DNA of 64,000 nucleotides from Lindgomyces ingoldianus (Eukaryota > Ascomycota > Dothideomycetes > Pleosporales > Lindgomycetaceae): positions 2,078,960 to 2,142,959 of the forward strand of contig NW_022985163.1 of NCBI RefSeq assembly GCF_010093535.1, given 5' to 3'. A program made the translations under genes and the position numbers. This document shows, piece by piece, positions 1 to 11,036 of this stretch (position 1 is the first letter of the stretch; each line of letters opens with the position of its first letter). The notes below the pieces were generated by a model. That model was not told where the DNA came from. It saw only the letters and a list, made by a program, of their open reading frames with translations, and did not search any database.

Positions 1-1794
1 AAAAAACATAGATTCTTTCTTACTAATATTAAAAAAAAAGTGTTCTTATTTTTATATAATAAGGATAGTAGTTTTGTCTTTATATATAATAATATTTAAA
101 ATGTTGTTAAAGTATGCTCTAAGTTAGTTAGCATCTGCTAGTAATAGTAAGAATAGTGTTAAAGTCTCTAGAATGTAGTATATAACTAGACTAATTAGGT
201 TCTAGATTTATATAGTACTAATTAATTTTTTTAGTGTCTAGCCTTTAAAGCTAATATCTGTTTAGCTAGGTGTCTAATTAATTTCTATATATAAGTTCTC
301 TTATATGTACGCCTTAAGTTAAGACTTGCTAACAGTAGAGATCTTTACTGCGCCTATGTCTTATAGTTTGCCTTAGTATACTATATAGTATTAGTTGTTA
401 AGGATAAACTGCTTAGCATATTTCTTAGGTTTAATGCTATAGATGTCCTCTTCTGTTACACAGTATAGATAAGTAGTAAAGGTAAAGTAGTTAACAGCTT
501 TTTTAGTATCTTTACTCTTTTATTTTATTTTTTTTATATTATGCAAATTATTCTCTTTCTTAAAGTAACTTTTAAAGTTTTAGATATACAAAGTAATAGC
601 TTTACATAATAAAGTCTTATTATAGAAATCTTTATATAAGGCAACGTACTAGTTCTTTGCTTATGTATAGTTATTATAAGGGTAGTTTAATAACTAACAT
701 TTTTTTTTATAGCAGATAAAGCACTTTTTTGTCTATGTACAGTTGTCTCTAGATTGTAGCCTAAACCTAAATAGAGATCTTCTACATTGTTCTTTTCTAT
801 GTAAAGAGAGGCTTCCTTTTTATTATGTAGACTTTTGTTATGCAGAGTTGTATTAGTAGTCTATATAGTATGCATTAGGCAGTTCTTAGAGGTATTAGTT
901 TACCCTTTAGTCTATAGTAACTTAGAGTAATGCCTGTAGGTTGCTAAATAAGGCTTTATATAAAGGCTTAATAGTAAACATAGTATGTTCTAGTTCTAGT
1001 TATCTTTAACAGGCTTGTATAATAGCAGTGTGCAGTAAAACATCTCTTTAAAATTTTATTTTTAGTGCCTTTTATGTAAGTGTAAGCTTGTTAATTATTA
1101 TTTTAAAAACTTTATATAAACTTTTATTAAAGTTTTCTTATTAGCATTATGTAAAAGTTATTATTATTTAGTCTATCTAGTACTAGCTATAGTTTACATT
1201 AGTGTTAAAGTAACTGCTTAAGGTGTTGTACAAATGCTTTTAGTTATGTCTAGGGCTAATGTTGTGCATATAGTACATATTTGCCTAACTTTTTAGAATA
1301 TCTAGAAAGATGTCTATATACTAAGTTTTCTAGATATCTAGCTATTAATATAGATTAATAAAGATTCTTATTTTATTTATAAGAATGTTGTATAGTTAAC
1401 TTATATAGTTATTATTTTTTTTTTATGCTTTTTAAAATTATATAATTTTGTCTACTAAAAGTTTTTCTTTAGCAGTTTCTTTTTAAGGTAGAAGTTTGTA
1501 CAGGTTGTAATGTAGTATAGATTGTGCAGGTAGTATTAGTAGTGCATACACTACTGCAGGCGGTGGTGTGTACAATTAAGGGTGTAGAGCAGGCGTTAGG
1601 TAGGGTGGCATGTATTGTTTGTACAGTAATTAGTGTAGTGCTAGCTAAGGTGTAAGAGCAGGTAATGCTAGTACATTTAGTGTTAATAGTAGTATTATGT
1701 TTAGTCTACTTCTGTGCAGAGCCTTATATAGTAATAAAAGTTATATATAAAGCTTTTTTAGTGCAATTGCCTTTTCTTGTGCTATATTATATAG
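1..1794 (-). mobile_element. RIP-degraded Ty1/copia remnant (gag zinc knuckle and protease part), runs off the left edge
   Basis: On the minus strand, degenerate translation shows pieces of a fungal Ty1/copia polyprotein in the right order. A gag zinc-knuckle of the form KCFIC..KK.C lies at about 690-725. A protease active-site region (D/N-I-G-A followed by KISTVSKSQ) lies at about 328-360. The conserved segment after the protease (LLLAD....LRAYFNN) lies at about 60-150. Stop codons are frequent and G-to-A changes (for example DTGA read as NIGA) are typical of RIP. Integrase, RT and RNase H would lie beyond the left edge. The gypsy element at 1795 is inserted next to or inside this element, so the right border is set by that insertion and not by a recognised LTR. 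No expressed product is expected. Confidence 0.6.
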
Positions 1795-2381
1795 TGTTAC
1801 AATCCTTACTCTGGGGAAATAGTGTTTTCCGGAGTACAACGGCCTATATTAGTATTAGTAGAAAGAGGGTGAGAACTTAGCTGGATCAGGTGTACAGTCT
1901 GTCAAGCAGAGTGAGGGGTAGTTAGGGTTTAGGAGGCAGGCTGTGGTTTGTCCCTATAGCTGTATAAGTAGCTAGGTATTACTAGTCAGGTAGACAAGGG
2001 TTAGAGGTATATATGTTATAAGATATACAAGGCAGCTAAATCCTCTTTAGAAAGGATTTAAGCTTCTTAGTCTATTATAAAGAATAAACTAAACATTAAT
2101 CACAACCTTCTAACTATAGTTAGGATTAAGACTATATACATAGTAGTTGCATGCTTACATGCTTGCATGCTGTTTTCCTTTATAGCCTGTAAGCGCGTAA
2201 GCCTGCAATACCTTATTAGATAGCGCATTCTGCTAAGCATTTATCTATAAGATAGCGCTATTCTTCTTCTGTTTAGTTGTAAGGTCTGCTAATTGCAGGG
2301 TTAACTGTCTTCTATCTGCTGTGCTTAGGGCTGTGTGTAATAGCAAGCTAAGTTATTATAGTCTATTTATTAGCTGTAACA
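1795..2381 (-). repeat. 3' LTR of the gypsy element (left copy)
   Basis: This 587-bp repeat pairs with 8792-9378 at equal length. Differences between the copies are almost all C/T or G/A transitions, and each copy has mutated sites where the other keeps the original base (for example GGATCAGG here versus GATTAGG there; TTACATG here versus TTGCATG there). This is what RIP acting on both copies after insertion would give. A short purine tract (AGAGAGAAG on the minus strand) lies just inside the element and may be the remnant polypurine tract. Confidence 0.9.
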
Positions 2382-2999
2382 CGCAGGCTTCTCTCTTAGT
2401 TAGCGTCCTTACTGTTACATTCTTTCTGCTATAAGTGTTAGGTTCTCTTTTTAACTAGTGCGTGTCCTTCTGTAAATGCCTAACATATGCTTATCTTTTT
2501 TAACTATGCTTTATTAGGTTTACTGTCTTTCTGCCTTTATTTATTATCTCTAGACTGTTGCTTAACTTAATCTACTCTATTATATAAAGATGCGTCCTTA
2601 CAGCGCTTACTGCTTAAGCAGTTCCTCTTACATAATGTCCTTATTATTAGACAAGTGTGTAGAATATGTTTAAAAAGGGTGTTATTATAATGCGTTTGTG
2701 TTAAATGTGTTTTAAAATTATTTAGAAAAGAAGTAAAAAAGATTATAAGTAGAGTTGCAGAAGGCTTAATAAGATAAAATACGTAAAAAAAAGAAGTCCT
2801 TAGCGCACTTATAATTCTCTGTAGCTTATTAAAAGAGGGCGTAGAAGCAACTTAATCTTTTAGCAGATTAAAAAGTAAAATATTTAAAAAAAGACCTCTT
2901 ATCCCTAGATAAGCTTAAAGCGCTTAAGGCAGAGGCAGCAGGTCTTTCTCCTCCTTAGCCTGTTTTAAAGAGTTAGGGGCTTCCCACATTGCAGCTAGC

Positions 3000-5900
3000 T
3001 AATGTAGTAGTAGCTTTAGTTAATAAAAATGTTTTTTAGTTGCAGGAACTTTTGCCTAGGTAGTTTAACCTAGGAGGCGCAAGTAATACTTTTATAGCGC
3101 CTTCTAGGCGTTCTGTAAGTTTGTAACAGGTTCCTAGGTGTTTTTATAAGTTAGGTATCTTACTTATTTTATTAAGTAATAATCTTCTTTATTATCTAAT
3201 ATCTTTTTAACTTTGTATTTAAGTTCCTTCTTGTCTTATCCCTAGGTTACTAACAGGATGTTCTTAGGTGCTAGCTCTAGCTTAGAAACGTAGAACTACA
3301 GGAAGATTTTTATATCTTTTAGTAGTTTAAGTTTGCATGCTCTTAGGTAGGTTTAAATAACTTTATAGAGTCTTATTTGTTTTTTTAGCTAGTTTTTATA
3401 CTAGTCTAAAGTTTTTAAGATTTATAGTATCTAAATATACATAATTATAGGGATGTATTTCTAGTGCTATTTACTAGTGCTAATTTACTAATGCTTTTAT
3501 AGCTTTAACTACTATCTAAGCTTTTTTACTTAATTTTTAATGTATTTCTAATAGTTATGTTGTTTAATTTAAGGCCTTTAGCAAGTCTGTTAGCTAGGTT
3601 CTAGAAAGCTTGTATCTGTAGGGGTAGCTAAAGTTTGCCTTATATAGGGTTACCTTAGTTAAGGCAAACTGTGTAGTGTTAATAGCTAACTAAGCTATTA
3701 GCAACTATTCTAGCTAGTCTGTTTACTTATAAGAAATGTACTTTTACAAGTACTTTTCTATTTCTGCGTTTATTTATTCTGTCTGCCTATCTGTTTAGGG
3801 GTAGTAGGCTATAAAGAGTTTATAGGTTATTTTAAAGTGTTAAATTATAGTTATCTAATACTTACTAGTAAAAAGTTTGTCTTTATCTAAAATAATAATC
3901 TATAGGCATCTGTAAGTTGCAAAGAGATTCTTTTTTATTTTAAATATAAATTCTTTTGCTGTTATGCTTTTTTCTGTTGCCTATATAAGAACAAACTTTA
4001 TAGTTTTATTAACTATTACTGCAACTATGTTGTAGAGCCTTTCTATACTAGGTTTACAGAATAGTAGTAGTCCTGTTATAAAGTCTATAGTTATTATAGT
4101 CTAAAGTTGTTTAGGTGCTGCAATTAGTTAAAGTTATCTATATAGTTTATGTCTTTAGAGGTTGTTTTTGTTGCACAGGTTGCATTCTTATAGTACTTTA
4201 GTGCATAAGTGTTTTAATTATAGGATGTCTCTAAAAATTACTTTCTTTATTTTCTTTTAGAGTAATCCTATTCTAGGGTGCCTAAACATTAGGGCCTTAT
4301 AATATTCTTTAATAAGGTTTTTTTATCTATGTTTAGTAATTATTAGAGAATAGATTAGTCCTTTTAGTTTAGGTCTATTATATACTAGACCTTAGTTAGT
4401 TTTCTTAAAGATTGCAAATTCCTCTATGTCTTCCTCTAGTTTATTAAAATAGTTAGAACGTCTACTAAGGATGTCTACTTGCTAGTTGCTACTTCTAGGG
4501 ATGTGCTTAATAATAAAGTTAAACTATGCTAGCTCTATTACCTATTATATATGTATTAAAGAGAGTTTCTTTATTATTAAAAAGGTTACTAAGTTAGCAT
4601 AGTTAGTGTAGATAATAAATTATTATCTAAGTCTTTGCAATTTAACTTCCTAATTTTTATAAGCGTTAACTATAGCCTTAAGCTCTTTATCTAGTATAGT
4701 GTATTTCTGTTCTGCAAGGGCAAACTTTGCTAAATAGTATGCTACTAGGTGCTAGTAGCTGTTTTCTTGCTTTTGTAAAAGAGCAGCCCCTTTAGCTTGT
4801 TTTAAGACGTTAGTGTGTACTTTAGTTTTAAAAGTTAAGTTATACATCTAAAAGACTAGGTAGCTAGTAATAACTTTTTTTAATTTCTTAAAAAATTAAT
4901 TTATTTTAGTTGTTTACTAGAACTTATGTAACGCTTTTTCTTTTATTATAGCATTAGTAAGTAGGAGTGCTATTTTAGAGTAGTCCTTAATTATTCTTCG
5001 CACATAGCCTATTAGTCTAAGAAATCCTCTAATTTCTGTAACAGATTTAGGTACAGGCTATTTAAGTACTTTAGCTATTTTCTTTAAGTCTATTTTTATC
5101 TAATCTTAGTTTATAATAAATCCTAGGTACTTAGTTTTTTATATGTTAAATTTATATTTCTCTAGCTAGAGGTGTAGACTGTACTGTCTAAGGCGTTCTA
5201 ATATAAGTTTTACCTTTAATATGTAGTTATTGCAGCTTTCCTTAGTGTATATTAATATGTTGTTAAGGTATACTAATATAAATATATTAAGGTATAGATT
5301 TAAGGCTGTATTAATAACTCTTTAGAAAGTTACAGGTGCGTTAGTAAGCCTAAAAGGCATAATAAGCAGTTTATATAGTCCTTCTAGAGTTTTAAAGGCT
5401 GTTATTTATTTATGTCCTTATTTAATTCTAATTTTATTAAATCTGTCTTAGACATTAAACTTAGTAAAGTGTTTAGTTCCTTTTAATTAGTTTATAATGT
5501 TCTAAATTATTAGAAGGGGGTACTAATTTTATATAGTGTTATTATTTAGGGTTTAGTAGTCCTAACATACCTTTACCTTACTGTTTTTCTTTTTAGCAAA
5601 GACTACTGCTAATGCTACTAGGCTGTTGCTTTCTTAGATATGTCCTTATAATAGCATCCTGTCTACATATTTCTGTAGTGCATCTTTCTGTGCTTTAGTT
5701 AGTAGTTAGAGTTTATACACTTTTAGCTAAAGTTCTAGTTTAAGATTTATAGCGTAATCCTATAGTTAGTGCAGGGGTAGTTCTTCTAGGTCTTTTAGGG
5801 TTTTAAACATGTCTTTGTATTTCTTATATTCTTCTAGCAAGTTTCCTGTTTTGTGGGCAATTTTATAAATTCCTATCTAGTTAAGGTCTTATTCTTTTTA

Positions 5901-8700
5901 AAATTCTTTAAAGGACATTTCCTTTAGCTTTTTTTTTATTAAGTAGACTACCTAAGCTTCTAGTTCTTAACAAGGAAATTTCTTTAGTTTTCCTTTCTTA
6001 GAGAAATATCTGCTTTCTTCTTTTACTTGTTAGTAGATAGTGCATAAATTATTATAGCAGGCTAACTATGTTATCTAGGTGTAGTCTTATTTTATTACTA
6101 GGGTTATAGTTTACTAGTTAATTATTAAGTTATGTTTATAAAGCTAATTATATTTAAGTATTACCTAGTATTTTTTTTCTAATAGCAAGATGTTAAAGAA
6201 TATCTAGTTATTAGTTTCTTTAGTGTCTATAATAAGTTTATAGGTTTTAAGTTATATTTATCCTACTTTATATTTAATTAATAAGGCATCTGCTAGAGTT
6301 ACCTTAAAAAGTCTTTTTTTACTTTTAAAAAGTATTTGTTTTTAATTAACCTATGTAGAGTTAATTACTGTAAAGGTGCAACTGCTGTCTATTAGCGCTA
6401 GGCCTATCTATTCTTGTTCTAAGCAGGAAAAAGTTATTTTTATAGTTAGGCTTCTGCCTAGTCCTTATCCTACAGCAACAAGGGTACAGAGTTTGTAAGA
6501 AACTTCTAGGTAATCTATGCTATTATTTTCCTTTACCTTAAAGGCCTTTTTTTAGTAGCTTTTAATTTAGTTAGCTTGTATTTTATATTCTTAATAACCT
6601 TATATTATGTATTCTGCTACAGTGCAGTGTTAGTCTTCTATTTTATAGTAGTACAGCATTTAGTTATTTTGCTAATAAGCTTTCTACTAAAAATAATAAA
6701 ATGCATAGCTTGTTTAGTTTTTACATTCTGTCTAAGGTTTTTACTTATGCTTAGTTCTAGTATTGCAGTAGGCGCATTGCAGCATTTTATAAGTTAATGC
6801 TATTTTAAGGAGCGTGTTGTTTGCAAGTTTGCTTGCTTAAATTCTATATAGCTACTAGCTAGCTCTGTGTTTAGTTAGCTAGTGTTTTAGGCAATATTTA
6901 TTAACACATAGATACTAGTTGTACAGGCAATCCTTAAGGTTATTCTAGACTAGTATTAGTTAAACCTGTGTCTATCTTAGGTACTTCTTTATTTATACTA
7001 TCTATAAGGGGTAGCTTTAATATGTGCATTAAAACTTGTTATGTCTTTAGCTTTTACATAGAATGTAATATCTGTTTTATTAGCAAATTTCTAGGTCTTT
7101 TTATGTAATTGCTAGTGCTAGGGGAGGTGTATTAGCTCTTTAATTATAGAGTTTTAGGGTTATTAGAGAGGTGCATTACTAATTAGGGCCTTCTTCTTTA
7201 TTTAAGATTTTCTAGAATATTTTCTACTGTTCCTTATTATTTAGTACAGTGTAATAAGTTCTAGCAATTTCTTTAATTATGCTATAAGTGTCTGCGTTGT
7301 TGTTAATATGTACCTTATACATTATTTTTCTACAGTCTTATAGGTTGTAGGTGTTGCCGCACTTCTAGCAGTTACTATAGTTAAATTAGTATTATAGTTC
7401 TTAGGCAGAGATTCTAGTTATTAGTTATCTAAAAGGAAATAATTCTTTCCTTTCTCTTATGTTTACAACGTACATTATTGCTTATATGTAGCCTTACTAT
7501 TCTTTGTAGACAGCTACTTATTCTAGTGCTTTAAATATGTTGTTGTTGTTTTAAACTTTAACCTTCTAGTATTCTATTAGGCATTTATTAGATTTGTAAT
7601 TACCTCTATATTACTAGCAGAGGTTTTTATTTAGTCTGTCTAAAATTTTAGGTTCTGTTAGACTCTACTCTATATGTATTGCTTTTATAGTTAGTCTTTT
7701 ATCTTTATTTTCTTAGTTACTAAAGTCTAAGCATTCTTTTTTATAATGTCTTACTTTTTTATAGTTAAGGCACGCTCTTTCCTTAAGCTATTTCTATTAT
7801 TTAGTACTTAGTAGTAGCTTTTTACTATTTTAGAACTTGCTCTTTTTCTTAGTTAAGCCCTATATATATTTAGCATAGCTAAGATCTATTAGTTTACTAT
7901 TAGACTGTTAAGTCTTCTTCCTTCTCTAGAATACTTCTAGTTTCTAGGGTATTATGCTAGGGCGCTTCTTATAAAGACGTTCCTAATGCTAATTATTATA
8001 CATAGTTACTCTTTTTATGTATTCTTTAAATTCCTTAGGTTTACTGTAATGCATAAATTTATCTTTAATTATGTTAGATAGTCTATTATAAAACATTCTT
8101 CTAACAGCTGCTTTATTAGTCTATCTACTAATAGCTAATTATTTGCAGAAGCGTGCTGTGTAAGATTAAACAGTGCTCTTTTTTTATTATAAGGTGTCTA
8201 TTTAGTTAACTGCTTTTTCTTTTTAGTTAGCTTAGCTATAAATTGTTGTAAAGGCTTACTTAAAAGCTTTTATACTTTAAAAAATTTCTTAAGTGTAAAT
8301 AAAAAAAATTTCTCTAGTTACTTTATATTTTATCTAGTTATCTGCGTGTAGTTAAAACTAGATAGCTAGAGGTCCTTTTAGGTAGAGTTCTATCTATAAG
8401 ATTATTTCCTTATCTGTTTAGAAGGCGCCCTTATTATACTGCATATATAAGTAGCATTAAGTAAAGAATAGCTTAAGGTCCTTAGCTATGCTATTAAACA
8501 ATTTAAGTAGGGCTAAGCATAATAACCTTTTTAACTTTATGCTAGTCTTTTCTTTAGCAGCGTTGCAGAGCTTAGCAACTTTTAGATAAAGGGCGTGTAG
8601 TTATTAGACATGTAGTTGTTATTAAAGCTAGGCTCTAAGTGCTTCTATTTCTTAATAAAGATATTATATTTATTAACTATATTTCTTTTTATTTCTAGAC
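3000..8700 (-). pseudogene. gag-pol remnant of the gypsy element
   Basis: Landmarks on the minus strand, from 5' (right) to 3' (left): a CCHC zinc knuckle at about 7727-7775 (C-x2-Y-x4-H-x4-C, the second Cys changed to Tyr as expected from G-to-A); an RT block FAKKK..K....DY..LNNNT at about 5515-5600; the RT catalytic box read as YLNNILIYT at about 5240-5280 in place of YLDD; the integrase zinc finger E-C-x2-C-x-K at about 4155-4200; and the first integrase Asp in DFITGLL at about 4071-4085. RNase H should lie between RT and integrase but was not pinned to a motif. Many in-frame stops make this non-functional. Borders are approximate. Confidence 0.75.
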
Positions 8701-8791
8701 AGGGTTTTACTAGTGCTAGCTACACTAGCTCCTGTTATGCTAATATTAAGGGAGGTGTAAGGTGCTATACTTTTAGAGAGGTAGTGATTAA

Positions 8792-9378
8792 TGTTATAAT
8801 CTTTACTCTAAGGAAATAGTGTTTTCTAGAGTACAACAGCCTATATTAGTATTAGTAGAAAGAGGGTAAGAACTTAGCTAGATTAGGTGTATAGTCTGTT
8901 AAGCAGAGTAAGGGGTAGTTAGGGTTTAGAAGGCAGGCTGTAGTTTGTCCCTATAGCTGTATAAGTAGCTAGGTATTACTAGTTAGGTAGATAAAGGTTA
9001 GAGGTATATATGTTGCAAGATATACAAGGCAGCTAAATCCTCTTTAGAAAGGATTTAAGCTTCTTAGTCTATTATAAAAAATAAACTAAACATTAATTAT
9101 AACTTTCTAACTATAGTTAGGATTAAGACTATATACATAGTAGTTGCATGCTTGCATGCTTGCATGCTGTTTTCCTTTATAGCCTGCAAGCGCGCAAGCC
9201 TGCAATACCTTATTAGATAGCGCATTCTGCTAAGCATTTATCTATAAGATAGCGCCATTCTTCTTCTGTTTAGTTGTAAGGTCCGCTGATTGCGGGGTTA
9301 ACCGTCTTCTATCTGCTGTGCTTAGGGCTGTGTGCAATAGCAAGCTGAGTTATTACAGTCTGTTTGTTAGCTGTAACA
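8792..9378 (-). repeat. 5' LTR of the gypsy element (right copy)
   Basis: Same 587-bp length as the left copy, with TG..CA ends and followed directly by the TATAG duplication. It shares with the left copy a tract of alternating GCATGC motifs (about 9145-9168) and a stretch rich in GCGC. CpG sites survive well while many CpA and TpG sites are changed. Confidence 0.9.
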
Positions 9379-9830
9379 TATAGCTTCTAGGCTTAGGTAC
9401 CTTTAGTGCCTAGCTATAGTGTAATTCTCTTGTTCTTTAGCACTTATATAAGCTTCCTTTTAAATGCGCAGCTAAGTGCTAAGAAGTCTTATAGTGTTTA
9501 TTTTTTAAAATTTTTTATATACGCACTTAGAAGAGTAGCGCTTTTTTAAGTTATTATATGTAAATTAGTAATTACATAACTTATATATAATTAAGTTTAT
9601 AAGCTTATTAAAGCTTTTAACATGTTAATCTTGTTATTCTAGTACTCTAGGCTAGTCTTATTTTATAGTGTTGCCTCTAATATCTCTATGTTCTTTATAA
9701 GTTATTTATATAATAAAAATTATTCTTTATTCTTCTTATTATTACACAAAGTTATTAGTTGCTAGTAAAATTTTATTATAATAGTATAGTTAATTACTTT
9801 TCTAGTAGATTACGCAGGTACTGCTGTTGT

Positions 9831-10062
9831 CTAGCTGCTAGGTTGTGCAGCTTTAATAGCTTTAGTGTGCGCCTTACACTATCTCCTTTTTACTTTGTAT
9901 AGTAGCAGAGCTTGCTGTGTAATGTAAAGGATTAATGTGCTATTATCTAGCTACTAGGTTATACAGCTTTAGTAGCTTTAGTGTGTGTCTTACACTATTT
10001 CTTTCTTACTTTGTATAGTAGTAGAGCTTGCTGTATAATGTAAAGAATTAATCTACTATTTT
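9831..10062. repeat. 116-bp tandem duplication (two copies)
   Basis: CTAGCTGCTAGG at 9831 recurs as CTAGCTACTAGG at 9947 and the two 116-bp units align end to end. Both include the shared core TACTTTGTATAGTAG and differ by transitions (TGTGCAGC versus TATACAGC, GTGCGCC versus GTGTGTC), so the duplication predates or coincides with RIP. The function is unknown; it could be LTR or subterminal transposon sequence. Confidence 0.8.
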
Positions 10063-10067
10063 AAAAG

Positions 10068-10191
10068 ATAAGTAACTAAACAAAGTACTTTATAAAGTGT
10101 AAGTGCTCTATTATTACTTTTTTTAAAGAATAAGTAATAAAATAAAGTACTTTATAAAGTGTAGGTACTTTATTATTACTCTTGCTAATTT
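10068..10191. repeat. 62-bp tandem duplication (two copies)
   Basis: ATAAGTAAC at 10068 and ATAAGTAAT at 10130 start two similar units that share AAAGTACTTTATAAAGTGTA and TATTATTACT. It follows almost directly after the 116-bp tandem pair. No coding potential is seen. Confidence 0.7.
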
Positions 10192-10500
10192 ACAGTTAAT
10201 TAAATTAACTACTAATTAGTGTTAAATAGGCTCTAATAGCTAGCTGCTTATAGTATAAGCACTTAAGTAGTAAAAGTAAGAGTAGTGTACAGTATGCACA
10301 GTGTATAAGGTAGGTAAAGTAAGAGCAACATGTTTCTAGTTCTATTGCTCTTGTCTTTCCTCTGTATAGAGGAAAAGAGGGATATCTAGATGTTTGCGCA
10401 CAGAGGTTCGCGCACAAGCATCATGTGACATAGATACGTGATCCTGCTCGTGCGCGATCGCTCGTATCTAGGACGCGACGCTGCTGCTGCGTACGGACAG

Positions 10501-11034
10501 TTATAATTAATGCTTATAAAGATAAAAATTTAAAAGCATATAAATAGTTTACTAACTTTTATAGTTAAAGTGTTTAAAAAGGTTTTAAAAGGGGCAGTAA
10601 TAATTATGTATAAGCTAGTATTAGCGTAATAAGAAATTACTAAGCTTTAAGCAGCTAATAAGGCTGCCACATAATATAAATTGCATAAAAGAAAGTAGAT
10701 TAAGGCAGAAAAAACCTTAATAATTTAGAAAAGCCTACACTTAATAGCTTTAAAGGAGTTTAGAGCGCGCAGTAACAGGAAGAAGGCAAAGAAGCAGGTG
10801 CAAGCTAAAGTAGGTAAGCTATCCTAAAGGCGCTGCAGATAGTGCAATTAGACTAGGCATAACGCGCAAATGTGTAAGCAAGAAGCAGAAGTAGTATCTA
10901 AATAATATTCTAGGCTGTACTGTACTATATAGTGCCAGAGCAGGTTGTTATAGGCCATAATAGAGTTTAGTAGGGTGGGGTCTTGGCAAAAGTAAGCGAC
11001 TCGGGTGTGTGAGCAACTCGCCTATGAAGTACGT
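10501..11034 (+). mobile_element. 3' fragment of a Pot2/Fot1-like (Tc1/mariner) transposon
   Basis: The plus strand encodes the C-terminal part of a Pot2/Fot1-type transposase with in-frame stops, ending in a CCHC-like motif (R-C-R-x-C-N...T-R-H-N-A-x-x-C-K) near 10835-10885. A terminal repeat then ends ...GTACGT at 11034 followed by TA (11035-11036). The end region contains CTTGGCAAAAGT plus two related copies of a GAGTYGCYYAC-type motif. The same design is seen in the full-length element at 12734-14581, but the motif sequence differs, so this is a related subfamily. The 5' part and left terminal repeat are missing; the break is at about 10500 where a GC-rich patch begins. Confidence 0.65.
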
Positions 11035-11036
11035 TA

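Larger units (their letters stand above)
1795..9378 (-). mobile_element. Complete but RIP-inactivated Ty3/gypsy LTR retrotransposon, TSD TATAG
   Basis: Two 587-bp direct repeats (1795-2381 and 8792-9378), each starting TGTTA and ending TAACA, bound the element. Both sides carry the 5-bp duplication TATAG (1790-1794 and 9379-9383), so the insertion is structurally complete at 7,584 bp. Coding remnants are on the minus strand: a gag CCHC knuckle, RT, and an integrase zinc finger plus DFITGLP, in gag-pol order from right to left. The 5' LTR is therefore the right-hand copy. Next to it the minus strand reads TTAATCACTACC, which would be a TGG-type primer-binding site after two G-to-A changes; that is inference. 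RT-before-integrase order and the integrase zinc-finger sequence fit Ty3/gypsy. Stops occur throughout and no product is expected. Confidence 0.9.
9384..10500. other. AT-rich RIP block with two tandem repeats and a GC-rich patch
   Basis: No gene was found. From the gypsy TSD onward the sequence may continue the element into which the gypsy inserted, but no LTR pair was recognised. It contains a two-copy 116-bp tandem repeat and a two-copy 62-bp tandem repeat (listed separately). At about 10380-10500 the composition abruptly becomes GC-rich and CpG-rich (for example CGTGCGCGATCGCTCG), unlike the mutated DNA on both sides. That patch joins a truncated Pot2-like element at about 10500. Confidence 0.6.

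Noticed and set aside
60..120. Minus-strand YFNNIL, resembling the RT catalytic box YVDD after D-to-N changes
   Set aside because: It lies just after the protease in the copia remnant, where fungal copia elements have a conserved YFNN sequence; RT would be far to the left, outside the window.
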